In this document: piece by piece, positions 26,682-34,556 of the stretch
How the letters are laid out: each line of letters begins with the position of its first letter
How positions within the stretch are numbered: the first letter of the stretch is position 1
The notes under the pieces: generated by a model
The model's database searches: none
What the model was told of the DNA's origin: nothing
What the model saw: the letters and a program-made list of their open reading frames with translations, nothing else
Source of the DNA: an uncultured bacterium
GTDB lineage: Bacteria; Bacillota_I; Bacilli_A; RF39; UBA660
DNA: 51,204 nucleotides
NCBI GenBank assembly: GCA_905216155.1
Contig: CAJMSU010000011.1
Coordinates: forward strand, 1-51,204
Direction of reading: 5' to 3'
Made by a program: the position numbers and the translations under genes

Positions 26682-26697
26682 AATTTACCTCTTTTCC

Positions 26698-27285
26698 TTA
26701 ATATTTTCTATACACATTTTTTAGGTTATATTTTTCCTGATATTTTTCTAAAACCTTATATTTAGGTAACGTTGTATAACACTCTCCAAATACTTGATTA
26801 AATAGTTTTAAATTACTTCGTTTATCCGGTACATAAAAACTACCTCTAGATATTAACATCTCATCATTATATTTTTCTCCCGTAAATAAATCAATATAAT
26901 TTAAAAAAACATCTCTTTGTAATAATCTATCATAAAAAATTGGTACTGTCTTTAAATCATGTTCAATTCTAAAATTTAATATATTAGTACCCCTACTAGT
27001 ACATCTTAACACATCTGTTACTTGATGTACATTACCAATAAAGATATCTTCCAACGAAATAATCTCATTTTCCTCTTTTTGATATTCTTTTTTTATCTTC
27101 CATCTTGATTGATTAGAAGCAATATCTACAAGATTATCATATCTTATACGAGGAGTATCTAAAATTTCAAAATCATGATAATTTTTACCTGTCTCCAAGT
27201 CCAAATAGCAACATTCACTTTTTTCATAAAGTAAACATCTATCTAGTTGTTGATTATATCCAACAAAAACTTTATCCTTATTCAT
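26698..27285 (-). CDS. Conserved-looking protein of unknown function between rpsO and pnp
   Basis: 195 residues, soluble, no signal peptide. It contains two similar short segments, CYLDLETGKNYHDFEIL (about 26-42) and NYIDLFTGEKYNDEMLI (about 129-145), so it may be an internally duplicated beta domain. No family recognised. TATGGTGATAAA precedes the ATG. The gene starts 80 bp after rpsO, behind the rpsO terminator, and ends 16 bp before pnp. Confidence 0.7.
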   Translation of the reverse strand: MNKDKVFVGYNQQLDRCLLYEKSECCYLDLETGKNYHDFEILDTPRIRYDNLVDIASNQSRWKIKKEYQKEENEIISLEDIFIGNVHQVTDVLRCTSRGTNILNFRIEHDLKTVPIFYDRLLQRDVFLNYIDLFTGEKYNDEMLISRGSFYVPDKRSNLKLFNQVFGECYTTLPKYKVLEKYQEKYNLKNVYRKY

Positions 27286-27339
27286 TTTATCACCATACTA
27301 TTAATTTATAATTTTTTTATTTCAATATATCAAATTCTA

Positions 27340-27370
27340 AAAAAAATAGACACTTAAAAAGATGTGTCTA
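27340..27370 (-). terminator. Terminator after rpsO
   Basis: On the minus strand TAGACAC (27364-27370) / GTGTCTA (27347-27353), then T8. It overlaps the rpsO stop codon. Confidence 0.85.
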
Positions 27371-27637
27371 CTTTCTTAATCCTAATTTTTTAATTACTTC
27401 ACGGTATCCTTGAATATCTTTTTTCTTTAAATATTCTAGCATACTTCTACGTTGTCCAACCTTCTTTAAAAGTCCTCTACGAGAATGATAATCGTGAATA
27501 TGTACTTTTAAATGTTCAGTCAAATCATTAATTTCTTTTGTAAGAATAGCGATTTGTACTTCTGCTGAACCAGTATCTTTTTCATTTTTTGCAAATTCTT
27601 TTATGATTTTAGCTTTTTCTTCTTTAGCTAATGCCAT
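27368..27637 (-). CDS. rpsO: 30S ribosomal protein S15
   Basis: 89 residues from the ATG at 27635-27637: ALAKEEKAKIIKEF, TGSAEVQIAILT, LKVHIHDYHSRRGLLKKVGQRR and YREVIKKLGLRK are diagnostic. The in-frame extension to 27718 is leader sequence, not protein: AAGGAAGTG is spaced correctly for the shorter start. Confidence 0.98.
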   Translation of the reverse strand: MALAKEEKAKIIKEFAKNEKDTGSAEVQIAILTKEINDLTEHLKVHIHDYHSRRGLLKKVGQRRSMLEYLKKKDIQGYREVIKKLGLRK

Positions 27638-27654
27638 AATAACACTTCCTTTCA

Positions 27655-27716
27655 TTAAATATTCACCAAAACTAAGTAAGAAGTCGGAAATTCTCCTAAC
27701 CTGGAATTTGGTAAGC
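27655..27716 (-). promoter_or_regulatory. Probable S15 autoregulatory leader
   Basis: The leader begins at about the predicted transcription start. A long-range stem TTACCAAA (27707-27714) / TTTGGTGA (27663-27670), with one G-U pair, encloses an AGGTTAGGAGAATTTCC segment that can form smaller hairpins. S15 commonly represses its own translation through such leaders; the match to a specific leader class was not verified. Confidence 0.5.
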
Positions 27717-27722
27717 ACATAT

Positions 27723-27751
27723 AATATACTAAATTTTTAAGTATTTGTAAA
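27723..27751 (-). promoter_or_regulatory. rpsO promoter
   Basis: On the minus strand TTTACA (27746-27751), 17-nt spacer, TATATT (27723-27728). It places the RNA start near 27716, at the foot of the leader stem. Confidence 0.65.
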
Positions 27752-27789
27752 GAGTTTTTAATAACATACATTAATTAAGTTTAATTTAA

Positions 27790-28050
27790 TTATATAATAT
27801 CAATTTTTTCAATCAATTTAGCATTTTCCTCTTTCAAAGAAATAATATATGTATATAACACATCAAAATATGAAGAATCATCAGAATATTTATTTAAAAC
27901 ACCAAGACAAGTATTTAAATCATCTATTTTCTTATTTTCATAATATAACAATTGTAAAAGTTTACTTATTTCCAATAAAATTTCTTCTTTTTTATCTTCT
28001 ACATCTAATTTTTTAAATTCTTTTATCAAATTAATGTATTTGTTTTCCAT
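27790..28050 (-). CDS. Small helical protein following the SF2 helicase
   Basis: 86 residues, acidic, predicted helical or coiled-coil (EEILLEISKLLQLLYYENKK, LKEENAKLIEKI). An AAGGAGAA site lies 7 nt before the ATG, inside the end of the helicase gene, which it overlaps by 20 bp. The third gene of the HD-helicase module; unknown function. Confidence 0.7.
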   Translation of the reverse strand: MENKYINLIKEFKKLDVEDKKEEILLEISKLLQLLYYENKKIDDLNTCLGVLNKYSDDSSYFDVLYTYIISLKEENAKLIEKIDII

Positions 28051-31000
28051 TTTTATTCTCCTTATTTTTTATTTTACCAACAACCCTATCAAAATCACTA
28101 TCACTATCAAATTCACTCTTAGCATCATTATATTTTTTATTATAATACATTTCATTTAATTCATCTAACTCATCTTTTAACTTTTCTCCATATTTAAATT
28201 TATCGCTAGTACCACTAGTATATCCTGACCTTGCTAACCAACTATATAAAGATGAACCTTTCACGTCTTCTATTTCCTTAGTTGCGTTACATGCTGGCCA
28301 TTCATAATCCTTACAATATTTCCCTATTAGTTCTACATATTCTTCTGGAGTTAATCTAATTCTCTTTTTAGGTTTATATCCATATTTATTTGCTAATTCA
28401 TCTAACTTTTCTTTTAACTCTTCTCCATATTTAAATTTATCGCTAGTACCTCTAGTATATCCTGACCTTGCTAACCAATTATATAAAGATGAACCTTTCA
28501 CGCTTTCTATTTCCTTAGTTGCTCTCTGTGCTGGCCATTCTTCACAATCCTTACAATATTCCCCTATTAGTTCTACATATTCTTCTGGAGTTAAGCTAGT
28601 TAATGGAGTTAAACTTTTATACAAATCAGAAAACTTTTTTGCTATTCCTTTTATACCAAATATTGATGATAAATTATCATAAGAGTTATCTTCTTCTTCT
28701 TTTTCTTTTATCTTAGAATTTTTATCAAAATCTACAAAATTATAATTCCATAAATCATAGTTACTACCAATACTAATTATTTCTCTTATTATATTTTTTC
28801 TTTCTAATTTTTGTTCTTCTAATACCTTATTATCTAAATACTTATTATATTGTTTTGCTATTCTCCTTAATATTTTATAGTTACTAATTGATTCCTTATC
28901 TTTACTATTTTCATTTGGAAATCCATTTTTATCTATCCACTTAGAAATTTCAATTATCTTATCTAAATCAACTTTTTCTTTATCTATATCCTTTGTTATA
29001 TTCACTTTTAATGTATTATTAACTAAATCTATTATTGTAGGTATCCTATCTACATTATTATTTCCTACTGCACTTATACATCTTCCAAGTTGTTGTAAAA
29101 ATAATATTCTAGAGTTCTCATCTAATGGTCTAAACCATATAATACCATCTATTTTATCAACATGAACACCTTCATTCAGCATATCCATAACAAACATAAA
29201 TTTCTTTTTAGGTGATAATGATGAATTAAAATTAGCCAAATTTCTATCGTTTTGACTTTTAGAATTATCAGATAACATATTATATAACTCTACTTCATGT
29301 TTCATCCTTTTATTTAATATAGACGCAATTTTTGAATCCGGTAATACTTCCCAATTCATATGCTCAATAATCTTATTTGACATATCATTAGATAATGTTT
29401 GTAATGAACTTGGACAACTATTTATATGTAGTCTAGTTAATAATAAAATATTATCTTTTTCTTTATTTAAATAACTAATTTCCTCACCACTTAAACTATT
29501 ATTACTATTTAACTTATTATAAATTGTTGATAATTGCTCTTTATTTTTCTCTAAATATTGTCCAGAAAATAAGAACTGATTCATTAAGTTTTGATATGAC
29601 TTAATCATTCTTTGTGCCTGTGTTCCAGTCATTTCTTCATTAGATTCTGTATTTACAAATTCACCATTTTTACCTCTTGTAACAGGAATAAATACAATAT
29701 ATTTACCATCAGACTTTAAATTATCTCTTAATATTTTATCTATTCCATCAGCATTTACTACTTCTCTTCTTAATTTTTCATACTCATTCTTTTTTTCTTG
29801 TTTTATGTTTTCATCTTTTATATCTTCTATTTTTAACTCTAAATCATCTAAACTTCCATCTTTTAATAAAGAATATTCACAATTAATTACTTTAGGATTA
29901 TTAATAATACCTGATTCTATAGCCTCAAGTAAATCCATATTTGCAGAAAGATGTTTATTAAGTAATATTTCTTCATCTGTATATCCATATTTTTTAGCAT
30001 ATACTTCTGACATTTCTTTACCATCCATATCTCTTTCCGGTGTTGCAGTAATACCTAATATTTTAGCTTTTTGATGAGCAAGTAATTCATCCAATTGCTT
30101 GCCCCATTCACTAGCACCAGTTCTATGAAGTTCATCTAAAATAACTAAATCATAATTATCATCTATCAAATCTTGTGCATTTTTTCCAGAATTCAAAAAT
30201 GAATATGTTGAAGGTGCTAAATTAGGAAAAACTCTTTTTACAATATCTTCATCTTTTTCTAAAAAACTAGTTCTATAATTTTTAGCAATTATTCCTTTTA
30301 ATTGATTTAAAATATAATTATTAGGCGCTAAATAAAGTATTTTGGCATGCTTATTTTCTTCTAACTCACTCAACGTTTTTTCAAAATAATGCATTACAGA
30401 TAAAGCCACATAACTTTTACCTGTTCCAGTAGGCATTATTGCTGCCGTATAATCTTTATCTTCATATGACTTAATAATATCTTCAAATATTGGTCTTTGA
30501 TATGCCTTTAATTCTATTTCTGTATCTTTTATCCTGTTACAGCCCAAAAACTCTTCTAATTCCCCTAATGTAAATCTTTCATGAATATCTATATCATCAG
30601 TATTTCTAATAATACTAAGTATTATTGCATTAGCAATTTCTCCATCACTTAAATTTTGTTTATTTAAATTTCTATAAACCCTTAAAAAATCATTATTTCT
30701 TAATTTTGTTATTAATAATTCTCTTTGTCCTAAACTTAAATTTTCATAAACTCCATAATAAGACCAATCTATTAAATCAATAATACTATTAGCAAACCAA
30801 TTTTCTGTAATATATGAATCAGTATAATTATCCTCAATAAAATTCTCTAACTCAACAAATGGATTATTCAATATATTTTCTACTTGTTCTATATCTAAAC
30901 TATTAATATAATTTAATATATTCATCTCTTTATTTGAAATAAGTAAGTTAACAGATTCACTTAAATTAATTGAATCATTATTTGACAATTTATTTGTAAT

Positions 31001-32137
31001 TTTAGACTCAATACAATAAGTATTATTTCTTAAACATTCAATTACTTCATCATACTTATCATCATTTAATATATTTTTAAGTAAATCTAAACTTTTTTCT
31101 TTTCTAAGCCTTGATTTAGCTAAAGTATATGCTTTCGTATAAATATTAACAGAACTTTTATAATCTATATTTCCTTTTGTTAAATTATAAATATTTAAAA
31201 GAGTTAAACTATCACTAAATTTTTCAATATCATATTTTTCTAAATCAAAACTTTTTATTTCTATACTATTATTATTTATCTTATCTAATAATACTCTTTT
31301 TAACTCAATAATTTCATCACTCTCAGGAACTTGTTGAATTAAACTTAATATATCTACTATTTCTGGACTTAAATAGGTTATATTGTCTTCTACATCATTA
31401 TAATGTATTACCTCTAGAGATGAAAAAGCAATTCCCATTGTATTTACCAAGAATCTATTTCCAATTCTTTCTGTCACTGGTTTTTTCATTAAATCCATTT
31501 TTAAAATAATTTTATTCTTTAAAAAATTTTGTTTACTATTTAATGCATCATAATTAGAAGATGTAATCACTTTTTCTAAACCATTAACAAATATATTTTT
31601 TGTCTCATCAACATAATCTTTAGTTATCATCTCTTTTATAGTATTAAACTGTTCTTCAGTCTTAGCATTATCAATAGCATCAAAAAAATACTTAGTCAAT
31701 TCATCATCTAAATTATTATAATATTCATCTAATACTTTATTTATCTCTTCTAAAATATATTGTCCTGCATTAACAACACTTTGACCAATTTCATTTTTTG
31801 GTACTTTTAACATCACATACCTATCATTAAAAGTATTTCTTCCATAATCCAATACCACATTAGCATTACTTGAAAAAGAAATACAATTTGTATGCTTATT
31901 ATAGTTAATTTTAATATGCTCTATAATTTGTTCTAATGTCAATGGATCATCTTTTTTAAATGTAGTTTCTCCATAAAACTCTCTATCAGTTATTAATCTT
32001 TTTATATGTCCATTTTCTAAAATATCTTTTTCATCAATTGATTCTATATCAACTTCTTCAAGTGATCTAAAAAAATAATAATTATCATCATCACTAAAAA
32101 CATTAAAATTACTTATATCAAATATTTCATTTATCAT
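28031..32137 (-). CDS. Large SF2 DEAD/DEAH-type helicase with novel N-terminal region and duplicated C-terminal domain
   Basis: About 1368 residues. The helicase core (about 555-1080) shows YQRPIFEDII (Q-like), motif I PTGTGKS (about 567-573), Ia LYLAPNNYIL, II DELH, III ITATPERD, a late VMDMLNEGVHVDKIDG, and VI-like QQLGRCISAVG. The N-terminal 550 residues are of unknown family; near their start TNCISFSSNANVVLDYGR...YVMLKVPK has the look of an ADP-ribosyltransferase-type STS strand (tentative). The C-terminus holds two near-identical repeats beginning LTPEEYVELIG. The ATG at 32135-32137 directly follows the HD gene stop, and a start at 32152 is possible. Core resembles restriction-type helicases, but no nuclease or methylase motif is visible. 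Confidence 0.85.
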   Translation of the reverse strand: MINEIFDISNFNVFSDDDNYYFFRSLEEVDIESIDEKDILENGHIKRLITDREFYGETTFKKDDPLTLEQIIEHIKINYNKHTNCISFSSNANVVLDYGRNTFNDRYVMLKVPKNEIGQSVVNAGQYILEEINKVLDEYYNNLDDELTKYFFDAIDNAKTEEQFNTIKEMITKDYVDETKNIFVNGLEKVITSSNYDALNSKQNFLKNKIILKMDLMKKPVTERIGNRFLVNTMGIAFSSLEVIHYNDVEDNITYLSPEIVDILSLIQQVPESDEIIELKRVLLDKINNNSIEIKSFDLEKYDIEKFSDSLTLLNIYNLTKGNIDYKSSVNIYTKAYTLAKSRLRKEKSLDLLKNILNDDKYDEVIECLRNNTYCIESKITNKLSNNDSINLSESVNLLISNKEMNILNYINSLDIEQVENILNNPFVELENFIEDNYTDSYITENWFANSIIDLIDWSYYGVYENLSLGQRELLITKLRNNDFLRVYRNLNKQNLSDGEIANAIILSIIRNTDDIDIHERFTLGELEEFLGCNRIKDTEIELKAYQRPIFEDIIKSYEDKDYTAAIMPTGTGKSYVALSVMHYFEKTLSELEENKHAKILYLAPNNYILNQLKGIIAKNYRTSFLEKDEDIVKRVFPNLAPSTYSFLNSGKNAQDLIDDNYDLVILDELHRTGASEWGKQLDELLAHQKAKILGITATPERDMDGKEMSEVYAKKYGYTDEEILLNKHLSANMDLLEAIESGIINNPKVINCEYSLLKDGSLDDLELKIEDIKDENIKQEKKNEYEKLRREVVNADGIDKILRDNLKSDGKYIVFIPVTRGKNGEFVNTESNEEMTGTQAQRMIKSYQNLMNQFLFSGQYLEKNKEQLSTIYNKLNSNNSLSGEEISYLNKEKDNILLLTRLHINSCPSSLQTLSNDMSNKIIEHMNWEVLPDSKIASILNKRMKHEVELYNMLSDNSKSQNDRNLANFNSSLSPKKKFMFVMDMLNEGVHVDKIDGIIWFRPLDENSRILFLQQLGRCISAVGNNNVDRIPTIIDLVNNTLKVNITKDIDKEKVDLDKIIEISKWIDKNGFPNENSKDKESISNYKILRRIAKQYNKYLDNKVLEEQKLERKNIIREIISIGSNYDLWNYNFVDFDKNSKIKEKEEEDNSYDNLSSIFGIKGIAKKFSDLYKSLTPLTSLTPEEYVELIGEYCKDCEEWPAQRATKEIESVKGSSLYNWLARSGYTRGTSDKFKYGEELKEKLDELANKYGYKPKKRIRLTPEEYVELIGKYCKDYEWPACNATKEIEDVKGSSLYSWLARSGYTSGTSDKFKYGEKLKDELDELNEMYYNKKYNDAKSEFDSDSDFDRVVGKIKNKENKNGKQIH
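28161..28594. repeat. Tandem ~195-bp duplication in the helicase C-terminus
   Basis: Copies at 28161-28354 and 28398-28594 are very similar in DNA as well as protein, including long identical stretches such as ATAAATTTAAATATGGAG on the coding strand. Each encodes about 65 residues (LTPEEYVELIG ... SGYTxGTSDKFKYGE). Confidence 0.85.
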
Positions 32138-32138
32138 T

Positions 32139-32846
32139 TTAAACACAACCATTCAATTTTAAATTTTTAAAAATTTTATAAGAAAAATCCACCATTTTTT
32201 TAGTTGATTCAACCCTTAAATATCTAATATCTAAATAAGGATATTCTCTAACTCTATCTAATGCATCAGCATCTTTTATAATATTTACTATTTTTAAAGC
32301 TAAATTTTTATCTTTAATTTTAAAATAATCTAACATTTTATCAAATTCATCATCATCAACACAATGACTTGTTATTACAAATTTTATAATATCAAATGAA
32401 TCATCTAAATATCTATTCTTTAAAAAAGATATTTTTTCTATTGCACTATATCCATGATATATATCATCAATATCATTAACTCTTCCTATATCATGATAAA
32501 ATATACAATCTAAAATAATATTTAAATAATCTAAATCAACTTTCTCATATAAACATATAATCAAAGTGTAAATTGAAGAACGTACAATATGTGGTATTCC
32601 ATGAATATTACCATTTAAAAGTAAATCATAATTAACACTTTTAAGATAATTATTATAGTATTTTAAATATTTAGAATTCTCTAAATCACTAACTATATCC
32701 ATAATAGTAAATTGTTCATATCCTTCATCATTAAGAATTTTTATAGAACTTTTCCAAGAAGAAATATAATCAGTATCACTAGTATCTATATATTCTAATT
32801 CTTTATTATTTAATAATTCTTTAATAGCATCTAAAAAAGCATTCAT
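32139..32846 (-). CDS. HD-domain phosphohydrolase
   Basis: About 235 residues. HD-superfamily metal-binding order is visible: NIHGIPHIVRSSIY, then IFYHDIGRVNDIDDIYHGYSA (His-Asp pair and a further His), TSHCVDDDEF, and IIKDADALDRVREYP (late Asp). The pattern H...HD...H...D fits metal-dependent phosphohydrolases acting on nucleotides or nucleic acids; substrate unknown. ATG at 32844-32846 with a GGAGAG site is chosen over an upstream ATG at 32894. It overlaps or abuts the helicase start, so the two are translationally linked. Confidence 0.8.
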   Translation of the reverse strand: MNAFLDAIKELLNNKELEYIDTSDTDYISSWKSSIKILNDEGYEQFTIMDIVSDLENSKYLKYYNNYLKSVNYDLLLNGNIHGIPHIVRSSIYTLIICLYEKVDLDYLNIILDCIFYHDIGRVNDIDDIYHGYSAIEKISFLKNRYLDDSFDIIKFVITSHCVDDDEFDKMLDYFKIKDKNLALKIVNIIKDADALDRVREYPYLDIRYLRVESTKKMVDFSYKIFKNLKLNGCV

Positions 32847-32941
32847 ACTATCTACTCTCCATACTCTATAAATAATTATAACATATATTTTCATTCATTT
32901 ATAGATAATAAAAGTCCCATAAATTATATTTAGAAGAAATT

Positions 32942-33061
32942 TTACTTGATATTATTTCTTATTTTCTCAATTATCAAACTCACATCATAATAACATTGTT
33001 TATCTTTTTTCATTAATTTTTCTATATATTCCCAGTTTACATTAAAATTATCTTTATTCAT
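32942..33061 (-). CDS. Small ORF (39 residues) after the VanY-TruB gene
   Basis: ATG at 33059-33061 with a GAGGT site that overlaps the TGA of the upstream gene. Helical, charged sequence (NWEYIEKLMKKDKQCYYDVS). Function unknown; the ribosome site is the main evidence. Confidence 0.45.
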   Translation of the reverse strand: MNKDNFNVNWEYIEKLMKKDKQCYYDVSLIIEKIRNNIK

Positions 33062-33069
33062 AAATTACC

Positions 33070-34476
33070 TCAATTAGTCTTAAAATTTTTCCATGTTTTT
33101 AATTCATCATCATTATCATCTACCTGATAAATACCTAATAATTCATTTTTATATTTAAAAATTACTTTGTCCTTTATTGAAAAAGTATTTTTAACTCTTA
33201 CCCCATTTTTAACTTTTCTAGCTAAATCACTTGATAAATTTATTACCGGATAATCAAGTGCATCTTCTATACTTAATAATTTATAATTATTACTTTTTAT
33301 ATCACTAATTTTATATGCATCATCTATACTAAACTTACCTTGCTTTGTCCTAGTTAGTTTTGTCATAGTAGCAAAAGTTTCCATACTTTGTCCCATATCA
33401 TCTATTAAACTTCTTATGTAGCACCCTTTAGATACCATTGCTTTAAACATAAATGTATTTCTATCAGATGACATTAATTCTATTTCCTTTATTGTCACCT
33501 TTTTCTTTGGTAAAGATACATTTTCATTACCCCTAGCATATTCATAAAGTTTTTTTCCTGCTACTTTAACAGCTGAATAAATAGGCACTTCTTGCATATA
33601 TGTCTTCTTATATGACTTTAACACCTTTTCAATATCAATATCATCTCTTATTGGTTTTGAATCAATTACCTCTCCTGTTATATCTCTAGTATCTGTTCTA
33701 ACACCCAACAAAACTCCAGCCTCATACTCTTTATAAGTTGCAGTTAATAATTCAGAAATCTTTGTTGCCTTACCAATAGTTAATACTAAAACACCCCTAG
33801 CTAACGGATCCAAAGTACCTGTATGTCCTATCTTTTTAATTCCTAAAATCCTAGACACCTCATTAACAACATCACGTGATGTAACACCCTTTTTTTTATT
33901 AACAACTAAAATACCACTATAATCACATAAATATTCTTCTAAACTTAAATTATTTTCATAAATTATTTTTGCCGGTACCAAACCAACATATCTAATATGC
34001 CATGGCTCATAATTATAACCCGTAATTTTCTCTTTTTTCTTTGGATATCTTAATATAAAGCCAAATTTATAAAGATATTTATGAATATTAAAAAATATAT
34101 CTTCATTTTCTAATAATTCATCCTCATCACATATAAATTTATTATTAACTTTAATACTCAAATCAATTGCGAGACCTGTATGATGTTCTGATTCCTTTGT
34201 TGGTGCTACATAATTAGAAATATATGCATCACCATATTTTTCTCTATAAAAATCAATAAGCATCTCTTGCTCTTTTATATCTCTATATGCTGAATCAATT
34301 CCTATAAAAATATTATTATCCTCTAAAAAATCTTTTAGTTTTAAATAAGCATTTAAAGTAGTCTTTTCTACTCTTATTTTCTCTTTCTCATAATTTTCAT
34401 ACTCTACTAATTCTACATAATTAAAATATCTATCTTTCAATGGATTATCTCTATTTACTAAAATTGTATAATTCAT
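33070..34476 (-). CDS. truB: VanY-type carboxypeptidase / TruB pseudouridine synthase fusion
   Basis: 468 residues in one uninterrupted frame. Residues 1-180 are a peptidase M15B/VanY domain: DSAYRDIKEQ, the zinc motif SEHHTGLAIDL (S96, H98, D105) and EPWHIRY (E157, H160). From residue 186, SGILVVNKKKGVTSRDVVNEV begins a complete TruB, with catalytic Asp223 in GHTGTLDPLARGVL and KGCYIRSLIDDMG later; it forms pseudouridine 55 in tRNA. The VanY part has no signal peptide or membrane segment, so it would stay in the cytoplasm, where a D,D- or L,D-carboxypeptidase has no obvious polymeric substrate. The ATG at 34474-34476 with TAGGTGA is preferred. Gene symbol refers to the C-terminal half. Confidence 0.92.
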   Translation of the reverse strand: MNYTILVNRDNPLKDRYFNYVELVEYENYEKEKIRVEKTTLNAYLKLKDFLEDNNIFIGIDSAYRDIKEQEMLIDFYREKYGDAYISNYVAPTKESEHHTGLAIDLSIKVNNKFICDEDELLENEDIFFNIHKYLYKFGFILRYPKKKEKITGYNYEPWHIRYVGLVPAKIIYENNLSLEEYLCDYSGILVVNKKKGVTSRDVVNEVSRILGIKKIGHTGTLDPLARGVLVLTIGKATKISELLTATYKEYEAGVLLGVRTDTRDITGEVIDSKPIRDDIDIEKVLKSYKKTYMQEVPIYSAVKVAGKKLYEYARGNENVSLPKKKVTIKEIELMSSDRNTFMFKAMVSKGCYIRSLIDDMGQSMETFATMTKLTRTKQGKFSIDDAYKISDIKSNNYKLLSIEDALDYPVINLSSDLARKVKNGVRVKNTFSIKDKVIFKYKNELLGIYQVDDNDDELKTWKNFKTN

Positions 34477-34513
34477 AAAAATCACCTACATCATTAATAT
34501 ATCATTTTATCTA

Positions 34514-34546
34514 GAAAAAAAGAAGTATCAAAACTTTTAATACTTC
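34514..34546 (-). terminator. Terminator of polC
   Basis: On the minus strand GAAGTAT / ATACTTC with an 11-nt loop, then T8. Confidence 0.8.
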
Positions 34547-34556
34547 ACCAATAAAC

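Noticed and set aside
27638..27718. N-terminal extension of ribosomal protein S15
   Set aside because: The extra 27 codons do not fit the family and contain the probable RNA leader; the correct ribosome site lies before 27637.
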